The notes: generated by a model not told the origin, from the letters alone. Positions 34,626 through 45,800 are shown, counted from the stretch's first letter. The stretch is DNA of 64,000 nucleotides from Cololabis saira (GCF_033807715.1 NC_084587.1:12815017-12879016); one strand, 5' to 3'. A program made the numbers and translations.

Positions 34626-35250
34626 CCATGGATGTATTAATAGAACTGGATGGTACATCGAAAATGGCCGCCCATTCATTTCAATGCAATTTGCTCAGCC
34701 AGCGCATACGCCGAAAAAGTTCCTGACTTCCGGGTTTACTTCCGTGTTATTGGGCCCATAGAGTAGGGCGCAGTTGAGTCACCTCCCATGATGCTCTGGG
34801 GCCTCCCATCATGCCCCGGGGCAATGACGCGAGTATTAATATAATATGTTTTAGTATAATATATTAATTAATGTATATTATTACATGTATAGTATTACAT
34901 ATATTATGTATTAATATAATATAATTACATAATATATATTAATATAATACATCCGTGGAATGCACCGTGACGTCACGCCCAGAAAGAGACTTTTCTTTGA
35001 CTTTTCTGGCCGTTATAAAACATTTTTGACGGATATAAAGTCCATGACTTAAAAATATAGAATACAAAGATTAGTAATTGACGGTGATTACAGCTGGAGG
35101 TGTCCTGTGAACAGTTTTAGAGGCTTCTCTTTTACTATTGCGGTCTATGGGAAAAAAGCTTTCTGGGCCCCATGGGATTTTTTGTTGCAGTACCGCGGCT
35201 GGCCACTGGAAAAAATCTGCGTGCCTGCTGAGCGCGAGATTCGGGGGCTG
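34626..35250 (+). repeat. Unclassified dispersed repeat R1, copy 2, with AT-rich insertion
   Basis: Matches 10479-10980 block by block. About 120 bp of almost pure A/T (34829-34950) interrupt it after GCCCCGGGGCAA. The insertion ends in TAATACATCCGTGG, an inverted match to the left end CCATGGATGTATTA. The far right of the copy has CCATCTATTAATATGG, also reminiscent of the left end. The repeat is therefore probably a DNA transposon with CCATGGATGTATTA-like termini, unconfirmed. Confidence 0.75.
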
Positions 35251-35254
35251 CATG

Positions 35255-35660
35255 CTTCCCAGTCAAGTCCATCTATTAATATGGTCCAGGAACACATGGG
35301 TGTTTTTGGTTCCACCAACCTCCTTGCCCGTGTTCGCCCCCTTCTGGTCGGGAGTGTATTCACGTACTGCTGATTTGACACAACAATGCTACTTGCCAGT
35401 ATCTTTAAATAATGTTAGCATATATGACCAACCTGTACAATGATTGATAACACTTAAACAACTAAGCATAACTTATTTAGTAGAAGCTGAATACATTCAC
35501 TATTCTATGCTTATAGTATTAAAGCAAGAAATCCACATTTTCAACTCGGAAAGGAAAACAGGATGTATATAATTTTTAATCAATTCAACACAAATGCTAG
35601 GAAGGGGAAGGAAAAGCTCTGCACCACATTTGCTTTTGCCTTCCTATATGTCTGCACAAC
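35255..35660. other. Non-genic tract
   Basis: Short unassigned stretch without coding or repeat signal between R1 and a LINE relic. Confidence 0.35.
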
Positions 35661-35664
35661 CTTA

Positions 35665-36200
35665 ATTGGTATGGAATTACCTGAGACTAAGGGAGGGAGA
35701 GGCAATGTGGATCAAATCTGACAGATGAGGGGCCTGATTATGGATACATTTGAAAGTGAGAAGCATGAAGTTGATTTTGTGTTTTATTGGGAGCCGGTGG
35801 AGCTGTTGAATAACAAGGGTAATGTGTTCCATGGAAGAGGTGCAGGTTATGATTCGAGCAGCAGAGTTCTGGAGGAGCTGCAGTTTAGGAAGGGATTTGT
35901 TGGGGAGACCGAAGAGAAGTGGGTTATAGTAATTAATTTCAGAAGTGACAAGGCTGTGGATGAGGATGGCTGCAGCATGGAGAGTGAGGGATGAACTCAT
36001 TTGGTTGATGTTTCGGAGGTGGAAATAAGCAGACCAGGCAGTGCTGTTGGTGTGAGCTTGAAATGCTAGCATGTTATAGAGGGTGATGCCCCGAGGGGAG
36101 AGGAAGGATGGAGGAGCCGTCAATGTTGATGGAGAAAAATTCTGTGACTGGGTTAGAGTGGAGGTCATGCTGACAAGTAGAACATCTGTTTCATTGTTAA
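35665..36200 (-). pseudogene. CR1/L2-type LINE reverse-transcriptase C-terminus
   Basis: A 163-codon open stretch (36168-35677) keeps the landmarks YFHLRNI, LIHSLVTSEINYYNPLLFGL, LQLLQNSAARII and HITLVIQQLHRLPIKHKINF. These are the segment after the catalytic FADD in CR1/L2-type enzymes. The C-terminal tail and 3' end are missing, as is the catalytic part, so it is a mid-element fragment. The better-kept frame suggests it is younger than the piece at 19820. Confidence 0.78.
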
Positions 36201-36449
36201 GTTTAAGAGGATTTGAGGAGAACCATATTTTGATTTCCTAAAGGCAGTTAGAAATGGAGGTAGGTGAAAATGTTTTAATTGATCACATCTTATTCCCATC
36301 CTTAACTCTCATTAGCAATTATCTAATTAATTTTTCCTGATAAACGCTGATAAGACGTATAATTTCTTTTTCTCCATTGCTATAACCATATTTCTCACTC
36401 ATTTCCACTACTAGTTATGTTGATCTACAGGACCAAGTATGTTGGTTGG

Positions 36450-37619
36450 TAGGGCTGGGCGATATATCGAGGATAGCCGATGTATCTCGGCTTCTACTCT
36501 GTGCGATGTACAAAATGACTCTATCGTGCATATTCGAATATAAATTTTCACGCATTTTGCTTTTAGCCGCAGGCATTACAGGCTTTTCTCACTCTCTCGT
36601 CTCGTCTCTCCTTCTCTGAGACATAAAACAAGCGCACCCTGTTACACATGTCAGTCACGTGCTGTCGTGTGTGCATTATCATTGGTCCTGCTGGTGTCAG
36701 CGCTGCGGTCCGGGACCAGCGCTCACTTCCACCCCGCTTTAACTTTACTTTAACTTTCCCAAACTCGGCCTTAGTAAAGACGGGAGGGGGATGTTTTCTC
36801 CTCGCACAACGCGAACGGCTCTGAGGAGCCGCTCAGCGCGACACGCGCAGCCGAGCCTTTAGGCTGATTTATGGTCCCGCGTTACACCAACGCAGAGCCT
36901 ACGGCGTAAGTGCGCATCGCCGCGTACCCTACGCCGTAGGTTCTGCGTCGATTTAACGCGGAACCATAATTCAGGCTTTTCTCTTCCATAGCTGAGAAAC
37001 ATCACCTAGTGTTGCTTAAATGTGGCCACATGAAATCATTCACTATCATCGAAACAAAGTCATACAAGACTATATGACGTCATATTTCTAACAATAAGTG
37101 AAAGTGATGCAAATTAAAGGAGGAGAGTGCAGTCCCTACACCTACAATTAGTCTTAATATAAAGGTGCTCTAAAAGCCTTCCTGCTCAGAGCAGCTCATC
37201 CTGGTAAAACCAGGTAAAACCAGGTGAAACCTGGTCATCCTGGTAAAACCAGGACCAGAACATGTTCTTAGCAGATGTTCTTCAGACGGGGAGTCAGAGA
37301 GATGCAACGTGCACTTTCTATTTTGAAATTACACTTTTTATGTTTGTGCCACTCACTGCTTAGTAACTGTTTAATAAATACAGTTTTGGTAAATTTGACT
37401 TATTCCCCGTTTTTGCAGGAAAGTTTAAAATGAGCATATATTAATGCAGTATGAACAAGAATGTTTTAATGTAGACATATAGAATCATCATACTGGTGTG
37501 AATGTAGGCATCAAAATGTTAATTCAAGGCTAAGGCAAAATATCGAGATATATATCGTGTATCGTGACATGGCCTAAAAATATCAAGATATTAATAAAAG
37601 GCCATATCGCCCAGACCTA
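36450..37619. mobile_element. 1.17-kb non-autonomous hAT element
   Basis: TTGGTTGG flanks it exactly (36442-36449 and 37620-37627). Ends are TAGGGCTGGGCGATATATCG and the complement of ATATCGCCCAGACCTA, with further ATATCG repeats just inside both ends. The body has a GC-rich patch at 36700-36860, a nested Harbinger-like MITE at 36861 and a CCTGGT/ACCAGG cluster at 37200-37253. No transposase. Confidence 0.9.
36861..36977. mobile_element. Harbinger-like MITE, copy 4 (117 bp)
   Basis: Starts AGGCTGATTTATGG and ends CCATAATTCAGGCT, with the internal palindrome around CTACGGCGTA and TACGCCGTAGG as in copy 1. Flanks read TTT on both sides, a near-TTA target. Nested in the hAT element, so younger than it. 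Confidence 0.78.
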
Positions 37620-37627
37620 TTGGTTGG

Positions 37628-38042
37628 TACAAGCAACTTATTTTGGCTTGTCTTTACAAGATCCCCATAGCAGATCTTTATGTTCTTTATATGGGTTTGG
37701 CATCAATATCAAGTTTTTATGTTGGATTTTCTTCCTGACATAAGCCCGTTGTATCCAGGCGTGGGACCCACATGATGAGATGACCTTCTGACACCTCAGG
37801 GACTGAGTTTTAGCAACTGAGATTGCATTGTTCCCAGGGACACTAGTGTATCCAACATTACTATGTACCGTTATTAGTTGGAGGGAAAAAAATCCTCCCC
37901 TGGAAAACACCAAGAAAGTTTAAGGATGTTTTACCCCTAAAAACATGTATTGAACGAATCTTATTTAACTGTCCTCCTCATTTCAAGCATTCTCATTTCA
38001 GATGCCAGTACTTAAATTACATCTGAAACGAGTGCTGGTAGC
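37628..38042. other. Non-genic tract
   Basis: Unassigned unique-looking sequence between two hAT insertions. Confidence 0.35.
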
Positions 38043-38050
38043 GCTGAGAG

Positions 38051-38924
38051 TAGGGATGGGAATCGAGAACCGGTTCTTGTTGAGAACCGGTTCTCAGTGT
38101 TTCAATTCCTTGGAATCGTTTGCTTTTTCGTTAACAATTCCCTTATCGATTCCAGTCGGCGCGAATGACGTCACCAAGCACGTTGCGCCACGTGCGCATT
38201 CGCGCCCAGCAGGAAAACACGGGGACAAAGCCATAATTCATGCTTTAGAAGAGCTGCGCTCCGGCGGACAGAGCTCCTGACACAGCTGCAGCTCATCAGC
38301 TCATCTATGGAGAAGTTAAAGAACATATACCACTAACTTCTCCTTTTATCAAGGCAGGGAAGAGTATCAGGCCAGAATAGATGAATGTTACCAGCAGTGA
38401 CTAAGTTTGTGGTGTTGAACATGTTACTGGACATTCTTGTGTAATTGCTACAAAATCATTTGTTGTTTTTCGTTAATTTCTACAGAAGAATATTTATTTC
38501 ATTATTATTATTTTATATTAAATACATATTTTACTGTATATTACAAATCATTTTGTGGGGACCCCCTGGCACCATCGAGGAGCCCAAGGCTGGGGGCATC
38601 TTAAGACCTCATTATATTTTTTTTGTTCAAAGATATAAAAGTTTTATATCTTTGAACCAAAAAGATCGGAGAAACAAAGAAATTGAAACAAAGAAACAAT
38701 TTTAGTATCAACTTTGTTTTATTAAAACAAAGTTGATACTAAAATTGTTTCTTTTTAGTATTTTAGTATCAACTTTGTTTTATTAAAACAAAGTTGATAC
38801 TAAAATTGTTTCTTCTCCTTTTTTCCAAATGAGAATCGATAAGAGAATCGATAAAGAATCGAATCGATAAGCAGAATCGATAAGAGAATCGGAATCGAAA
38901 AAATCTTATCAATTCCCATCCCTA
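38051..38924. mobile_element. 874-bp non-autonomous hAT element
   Basis: GCTGAGAG lies exactly at both flanks (38043-38050 and 38925-38932). Ends are TAGGGATGGGAATCGA and the complement of a right end ATTCCCATCCCTA. GAACCGGTTCT and ATCGATAAG repeats fill the subterminal regions. It contains the tandem palindrome at 38690-38806 and no transposase. A fragment of the same family is at 57892. Confidence 0.9.
38690..38806. repeat. Tandem pair of near-perfect palindromes
   Basis: Arms 38690-38721 and 38723-38754 are exact complements (32 bp each) around one base. A second copy has 23-bp arms (38760-38782 and 38784-38806). Both share the core ACTTTGTTTTATTAAAACAA. A single-strand fold-back of this size should form a strong hairpin or cruciform. 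Confidence 0.9.
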
Positions 38925-38985
38925 GCTGAGAGAGACTGGTGGAGTTCTGATGGGACCTGCTCGGTTGCCAGCGAACAGCCTAGGT

Positions 38986-39211
38986 CAGGGGTGGGCAATC
39001 CTGGTCCTCGAGGGCCGGTGTCCCTGCAGGTTTTAGATGTTTCCCTGCTTTAACACACCTGATTCTAATTAATCATCGTCATCAGCTTGTCATCCAGGGC
39101 TGCACAATTCTGTTAATGACACAGTCACTTGTATCATGGTGCAATGAAGCAGGGAAACATCTAAAACCTGCAGGGACACCGGCCCTCGAGGACCAGGATT
39201 GCCCACCCCTG
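38986..39211. mobile_element. 226-bp palindromic hAT MITE
   Basis: GCCTAGGT flanks it exactly (38978-38985 and 39212-39219). The inverted ends start CAGGGGTGGGCAATCCTGG and stay complementary, with very few mismatches, for about 65 bp on each side, leaving a short centre. Typical foldback hAT MITE. Confidence 0.92.
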
Positions 39212-39259
39212 GCCTAGGTCCTATGGTTGTTGGGTTGACCAGGGATAGTGGCCTAGGAC

Positions 39260-39439
39260 CAGGGATCCTCAATTCCGGTTTCTCTGCTTCAGCACACCAT
39301 GCTATAAATGACTGTTGTTATCAGATTTGTGCAGACCTTGATGACAACCTAATGAGGACCATTAATTAGAATCAGGTGTGTTGACACAAGATGTAAAACG
39401 TGCAGGACACCGGCCAATGAGGACCGGAATTGAAGACCA
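39260..39439. mobile_element. Related hAT MITE, decayed
   Basis: Ends CAGGGATCCTCAATTCCGG and CCGGAATTGAAGACCAG are imperfect inverted repeats resembling the previous MITE family. Flanks CCTAGGAC and CCTAGAC look like a target duplication with one base lost. Older than the 226-bp copy. Confidence 0.6.
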
Positions 39440-39449
39440 GGGGCCTAGA

Positions 39450-40145
39450 CGACCATTGGTTAGTGGTCTGTTTGGAAGGGCTAAAAGGAGGCAGAGGACT
39501 ACTGTAGTTAAACATGTCACACACGAATCAGTAGAGACATTAAAAACCAAAAATGTTTCAGTTTCTGGTAAAGCTTTTTCATTTGCTTTAATTGCCTTTC
39601 CAATCCCATTAAAGCATCACTTTGTGGAGTTTATGGTTTAGTGTGAACTGTTGGTCAAACAAGCAAATCTCTGCGGTGGAGCTTTGCAGCTGTTTTAGAG
39701 TCAGGTTGGCAATCTTTGTTACATCAGTGATTGAGGCACTGTCAAAGTGCATTAGTGAATAGCTTAAATGCCGGTCTGATGGTCTAAAACAGAAATAAAC
39801 TTCAGTTAGACAATTAAAGTATACTTAAAGTGTTTCTGCAGTAGATAATCCAACAAAAGAGTCCAGTAGAATAATCAGGGTACAACACCAGAGCAGGAAC
39901 ATAACAGGGAAAGAAACAATCTGGAATGGAGCAGGAAAAACCAGGAGGTATAAATGCTGAGGGAGAAAATGACCAACATAACAAAAGTGTGTGAAAAAAG
40001 CAACTGAAACCGGATGTGACATAAGAGCAGGGATTAACACTCCCAACTAACAGCAACCAAGATGCAGAAGGAAACCCAACCATGAAACAAGGCAGGAACC
40101 CCAAAAAATATGCTTAAAAACAACAAGTCACCATCATTCCCAGGT
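39450..40145. other. Non-genic tract
   Basis: No gene or element recognised. The antisense hydrophobic frames at 39814-40104 lack any family signature. Confidence 0.35.
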
Positions 40146-40229
40146 CTGTGACCTCTGCTTCCCTGCCCCTTTTTTCACAGGTTTGTTTTGGTGCCCTCGT
40201 CCTTGAACTTGCTAATAAAAGATTAAATG

Positions 40230-40352
40230 GTTTCCTAAGGGATATTCAGATCACTTCTATAGAATTATTTTCTCTATTTTCTCTGGAGTCTCTAGTTTTG
40301 TCCAAGACAAATTTCTCTCAAGGGAGACAATAAAGATTACCTTACTTTACCT
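40230..40352 (+). mobile_element. Possible LINE 3' tail
   Basis: Ends TTCTCTCAAGGGAGACAATA then AAGATTACCTTACTTTACCT, similar to teleost LINE tails with AATAAAG followed by short repeats. No coding part. Confidence 0.4.
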
Positions 40353-40354
40353 AA

Positions 40355-41820
40355 TCTGTTGTGTGAGCTCCACTGTGACACTTTCTTTGTGATGTCTCCT
40401 GCTATGTTATGTTAACAACTCAAGGGCCTTTCACAGCAGGACTATATATATTGAGATCTATTAGGACTTCAGACACAGGTGAACGTAATTTGTAATAATT
40501 ATGTAACTTCTGAACGTAATTGTCAACAACAGATTACAATTTAGGTCTTAAAACAAAGCGGGATTAAAATATATGCATACACTTTTCAGCTTTTCTTTTT
40601 CTTTTAACTTCATGTCACCAGTTAGAAATATTTTGTGAGGTTATGGGTCAGACTCCTATATTTTATCAATTCAAATTAAAGGTTGTAATGCCACAAAACA
40701 GGGAAAAGATTGGAATATTTCTTTAAGCCACTATAATTACGCCTCAGACGTGATGACACAAGTCGTAATAGTGAGATGAGCAAACCGTGGGATGTGAACT
40801 TTATCATTACAGCAGTTCAACAGTTCATTTCTGTCAGAATGCATACATTTATCATGGATGAACCCTCTTCCTTTCTTTTTAATTATCACACACTGCAGCT
40901 GTGTGTGGGGGAGAATCCAAGATGCATTGTGCCATATTTTTGGTCCAACAGCAGAATTTGTCACTGCCATTGTTCTACCAGATAAGATTAGTTGTTTACA
41001 CAGCATTCAGGTCATTGCTGTGTCTCTTATATATTGTAAAAATATTGTGGAAAAGCATCTTTAAGGGCAGATTCAGTACATGCTTACTGTACACCCACAG
41101 TTTCAGAGAGATGGTGTGTAAAGCATAGATTAATTTATTTTTGTTTACCCCTAACTGAAAAACGACAGTAAAAAATAATAAGATAAATAATAAAAACATT
41201 GGCCTGAATCAAAGATTGTGAAGAAAATGCTATGAATTTAGGAATGAGATTTTGAAAGAGTAGATAATATCAGAGAGTAAAACAAGACATTTTGTTCAAT
41301 TCTGCTCTAAGCTGCGATCCATTTATGCAATGAATCCATCCAATTGAAATATTTCCTTCTGCATGAATTTTACAAATATCAAATAAATTAACCAGGACAG
41401 ATCAAAATAATCAAATAAAAGTAAAAAGTAAAAATCCATCCATTTTTGGTGATAAAACAGTGAGTACATGGCACGCCGGGTCTCCAGCATGTTCCTTAAT
41501 TTTCTCTCTGGGAATACTTGGATGCTCCTGGGCAAGCTGGACCATTAAACCTTTCCAGCAAATTGTAAGATTAGCACTGGATTAGTACAAGCTGCTGCTT
41601 TACATGATGCGGTAGCAAGACAATTACAGATGAAGAAGTTATACTTGCTAGCTATATGCTGAGCCTACTGTCAATCACTCATATTACTAATAAATAGTTC
41701 TTTTTGTATCAACTTTCCTTGCATGGTACAAAATGGTAAACACTCAGTTACTATCAGGTGCTTCTTCTATGACTGCAAAACTCAAAATGAACGCTCCTCC
41801 ACCACCATCCTTGAGTGGAT
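40355..41820. other. Non-genic tract
   Basis: No gene recognised; three overlapping plus frames at 40776-41128 have no motif. AT-rich. Confidence 0.35.
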
Positions 41821-41829
41821 GTGAGGTGT

Positions 41830-42170
41830 TTCAGCTAAAAAGTTGTGTGGTGTTGGGCATTATGACCAAACAACTCCACTTTGGTCTCACTTGTTCATAG
41901 GATCCTTCCATGTTCTTTAAATACCCAAAAGGGCTCTCCTGGCAGCGCTTCAAACAAACAATACATGTTCAGTTTTTTTAAGAATTTTGCTGCCATGGAT
42001 TTCATCATTTGATATGCTCAGTGAGGTCTGAGATTTATCTCGTTTTAGGTTGTTTTTTTTTTTTTTTTTGTGGGACGGGGCGGGTTCGCCATTTTTCTGG
42101 GCACTGACATCTGTGACTGAGCTTGCAGTGAACTTGCTGGGATGTCCACTCCTGAATATCTTCCACTTGT
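41830..42170 (-). pseudogene. Tc1-like transposon relic, family B
   Basis: Antisense fragments match a common fish Tc1-like element: GGTCTCACTTGTTCATAGGA, CCATGTTCTTTAAATACCC, CCTGGCAGCGCTTCAAACAA, then after a T run ACTTGCTGGGATGTCCACTC and TTCCACTTGTGAATAAT. Blocks are in the expected order with gaps. A second relic of the same family is at 51100. Not coding. Confidence 0.6.
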
Positions 42171-42199
42171 GAATAATTGTGGTTTATATGCAGCAATGA

Positions 42200-42580
42200 C
42201 GTACACCTGTCCAACCGCTCGTGAACACAAACTTCTAATCAGCCAATCACATGGCAGCCACTCAATGCATTTACGCATGTAGACATGGTCAAGACAATCT
42301 GCTGCAGTTCAAACCGAGCATCTAAATGGGGAAGAAAGGTGATTTAGGTGACTTTGAATGTGGGATGGTTGTTGGTGCCAGACGGACTCGTCAAAAACTG
42401 CTGATCTACTGGGATTTTCACACACAATCATCTCCAGTGTTTACAGAGAATGGTCTGAAAAATAGAAAACATCCAGTAAGCGGCAGTTTTGTGGGCTCAA
42501 ATGCCTTGTCTATAGTAGAGGTCAGAGGAGAATGGCCATACTGGTTTGAGCTAATAGAAAGGCAACCGTAACTCAAATTA
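42200..42580 (+). pseudogene. Tc1-like transposon, family A, 5' part
   Basis: The stretch begins in the terminal repeat (TACACCTGTCCAACCGCTCG), passes CAATCACATGGCAGCCACTC and reaches the transposase start at 42326 (MGKKGDLGDFECGMVVGARR). An internal deletion of the first helix-turn-helix shifts the frame, and the fragment stops after a region matching the HTH end. The DDE catalytic domain is absent. It is followed directly by another repeat at 42582. Confidence 0.78.
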
Positions 42581-42581
42581 A

Positions 42582-43205
42582 AGCCGCAAGCAGCGATGAA
42601 CGGGCCCTCGCACGTTCATGGCTTGTGCACGTTCAGGCGCTTGTATGACTTGCATGTAGATGTCTTCAGGCCTGGACACTTAGCGGAGGACACCACCCAT
42701 GACTCTTTATGTCAAACCATTCAAAAATTATGGCAGAAAATAGGAACTATCACATATCAACCAATCAGAAGAAGGGGTGGGGCTAATTTGCACCAATGAA
42801 GGTCAAGTACTCAATACCGAGTCAGATGACACCTCCCACGAGTCTTTTAGTCAAACCATTCAAAAGTTATGGCAGAAAGTAGGAACTATCAAATATGGAC
42901 CAATCAGATGAAGGGGGGGCGCGCTTTTTGGCGTCTATCGTCGCCACGGTAACGCTTTTGACTGAGAAAAGTAATGCGCTTCGTCACAGGATCGAGGCAC
43001 ATTTTGATGTATAACACACCTGGGTGCACGTTACGGTTTGGGCGAAGAAGCGGCCGAAGAAATGGCATAAATTGCGCCAAAATTACACCATTAATTCAAA
43101 ATGGCAGAGTTCCTGTTCGGTTTCGGCCATGGCGCCAAGAGACTTTTCTTTAAGTTGCGACATGATACAGGTGTGTACCGATTTTCGTGCATTTACGTAC
43201 AATTA
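42582..43205 (+). mobile_element. Teleost AGCCGCAAGCAGCGATGAACGG repeat
   Basis: The start AGCCGCAAGCAGCGATG directly after TTAA is a very common teleost repeat head. The body contains a direct duplication: segments near 42686-42783 and 42823-42921 share TCAAACCATTCAAAA, TTATGGCAGAAA, TAGGAACTATCA and CCAATCAGA about 139 bp apart. No coding frame. I do not know its formal class and could not set the right end exactly. Confidence 0.6.
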
Positions 43206-43211
43206 TGTAGG

Positions 43212-45575
43212 ACGAGAACCATTGGAAGATGAGAGACCAAAAGTTGTGTAATTTCAGGCAGGTCCAGAGGAGATGTGCAAAGGAACCTTTTGCCACGTTA
43301 CATCTATTACACAGTGGAGAGAGATTAGGGAATTAGGGAATTTTGTTTAATCCTTTTTTAGAATAATGCAATCTGTGGACTATTTTGTACTGGCTCAGTT
43401 GGAGCCTAACATTATTCGAGCAAGATTTAATGTTAGCTAATACTTGCTTCCATGATTCATCCTCAATCTCAATACCAAGCTCACCTTCCCAGGCTTGTTT
43501 TATTTTAATAGTAGGCAAATCCAGAGTACTTGAGAAGTAACCGACCAGCCCTGAGATCAGAGGTTTTGCTTCATGGGGGGCCCAGGAGATATTCTATTAA
43601 TTTCTTTTTTTCAGGCTGCAATTTAATAGCCTGTAGAACACAGTATCTCAATTGTAAATATTTGAAAAAATTAGTTTTTGAAAGAGAAAGTTTGGTACTC
43701 CAATTGCTCAAATGAGCCAACGTATCCACAAACATAAAGGTATTTTAAACTAACAATACCTTACAGCTCCATTCTCTCCCAAGAGTCCAAAAGAGATGGC
43801 AGAAAGTCATGGTTCTGCCAGATTGGAGCATATACAGAGGTTTCAGGAAGCACAAAACATTTTCTAATTTGATTCCAGATCCTCTGAGTATTTAATAGAA
43901 CAAAATTATCTTTCCTGTAGAGGGCCTTGGGGAATAGAAGAGGAGAGCAGGAAAATAAGTCTTGCTAGTTGGACTTTTTTCAGTGGCTAGCTAAGGAGGT
44001 GGGATGAATCTGTCCCCTCTCACAAAGCCAGTACACCATAAATCTGACATTGGCAGCCGAGTAGAATTACAAAAAACACGGCAGAGCCAGGCCCCCATAC
44101 CCCTTGATTTCCGAAGGTGGCTTTTAGAGATCCTATGAGGCTATTTTAAAATGTGTGGATGTCCGGAATAGTGGGTCCACGTCATTAGCTAATGATGTGA
44201 GCTTGCTCTTCTGCCAGTTAATAGTATAACCAGAGACCGCTCCAAAAATATAATAAACTGGATTAAATGTGGTATTGATTGTTCAGGGTTGGATAGAAAA
44301 AGGGCTATATCGTCCACATAAAGATAAACCTTATGATCAACTCCACCTAGCCTTATAGGTTTAATGAGGCCATGCTCCCTCATATTAATTGCCAGGGATT
44401 CAATAGCCAATGCGAAGAGGAGCTGCGAGAGGGGACACCCCTGCCATGCCCCCTCTGTAAAGAGAAGGAGGGTGACCTAGCCAGGTCAGTTATAACTAGG
44501 GGTGTAACAATATATCGTGCCACGAAATTTTGCGATACAAAAATGTCACGAAACGTGTCGTGGAGGTGACAAACTGTATCGCGATATTGGATTATTAATA
44601 TTAATCTATTGTGTTGACTAGAAACGCGCATCCGACCACGCGTAACAACCGCGCCTCGACCTGCGGACCAAAATGTTACTCCGCTCAAAAGAAACTAGTA
44701 CCATTTTGCGGTCCCGTTTTGAGCTCTGAACCTTTACTTATGTAAGGTGTAGAGTTAAGCCTTACCTTATTAAATTAAACCTTTTTCCGGTCGTGAGTAG
44801 GATAAACACGTGGACAACTTCTGCGTGAGTTCGAGTGTACTTTAATGTCCCTCAACAGTGTAGGATTTTAGAACATCAACACAGCACCTAGTGCCGTACT
44901 GTGGCGTATCACTCCGCCCAATCTAAAACAGACTAATCACTACAGATAAACTGACTAGTGTCATTATAGTCCCTAATTGACATCAGAATCTAAAGAATAT
45001 ATTTATAAAATAATTAACCCTGAATTAGCAAAATAACCTTCTTAACAAAAATAAATCTCCTCTTACACTTATAAGGTGAGCATGAATCAATCTTTTTTAT
45101 GATGTAAAATTGTATCTATTTATTTACTTTTATTTAATTTTAGTTGTTAAATTTCTGGAAAAGAAAAAAGTCAAATCATACATGAGAGAAACTATTCAGT
45201 TTGTGGCAAAATAGTTTTACTTGTATGAAGATGCATAAAGCAAACCTGACATTTACTTTTAATTCAGTTTGTGGAAAATGGTTGGCCTGGCTTTCTCTTT
45301 AAAACTTAAACAGTTATAAAGCATTACAAACTGTAACAATAGGGCAAACGTACAGTATTGTTTTGTATTTTGTGTCTTTCAAATAAAAGACAATTTTTCC
45401 CAGTCATATGTTCCTCATTCAAGGTTGTTAAAAAAAATACTGCTATAATATCGTATCGTTATCGTGACCTCAATATCGTGTATCGTCCCGTATCGTGAGA
45501 TTAGTGTATTGTTACACCCCTAGTTATAACAGATGCCGTTGGTTGAAAATATATCATGGGCACCCTCAGAGACAC
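43212..45575 (-). pseudogene. L1/Tx1-type LINE reverse transcriptase relic, split by a hAT
   Basis: Read on the minus strand, from high to low coordinates: a STNGIC block (about 45540-45570), then after the hAT insert a GCPLSQLLFALAIESLAI segment in a shifted frame, the catalytic YVDD within KVYLYVDDIALFLSNP (frame 44189-44410), and near the C-terminus IKQAWEGELGIEIEDESW and YKIVHRLHYSKKGLNKI (43333-43518). An HLLWTC-like end follows near 43240. The order fits the L1/Tx1 clade. Stops and frameshifts are frequent, so it is dead. The hAT at 44497-45522 lies between the first two blocks. Confidence 0.78.
44497..45522. mobile_element. 1.03-kb non-autonomous hAT nested in the L1 relic
   Basis: GTTATAAC is duplicated exactly (44489-44496 and 45523-45530). 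The inverted ends are TAGGGGTGTAACAATA and TATTGTTACACCCCTA, perfect over 16 bp, with TATCG repeats just inside. The body is AT-rich without a transposase frame. Confidence 0.92.
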
Positions 45576-45618
45576 CTTTAGCAACTCATTGAACCTTGTT
45601 TCAAGACTACCAGCCTGT

Positions 45619-45800
45619 GTCAGTGACTACCACCCTGTGGCACTCATGATGAAATGCTTCAAAAGGCTCAGCAAGCAGCACATTGTCTCCAAACCCCCCT
45701 CCCTCTTTGATCCCTTCTAGTTTGTTTAGAGTCCAAACTGTTCCACTAAGGAGGCCATCTCCTTAGTACTACGTCTGAGCCAGGAACACCTGGAAAAGAA
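45619..45800 (+). pseudogene. LINE reverse-transcriptase fragment (DYxPVAL block)
   Basis: The plus frame from 45619 reads VSDYHPVALMMKCFKRL, then a PPSLFDPF block, two stop codons, then STKEAISLVLRLSQEHLEK. This is the segment just before RT motif A in CR1/Rex1-like LINEs. It probably belongs to the same family as the pieces at 31795 and 53195, which carry the parts after and before it. Confidence 0.65.
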
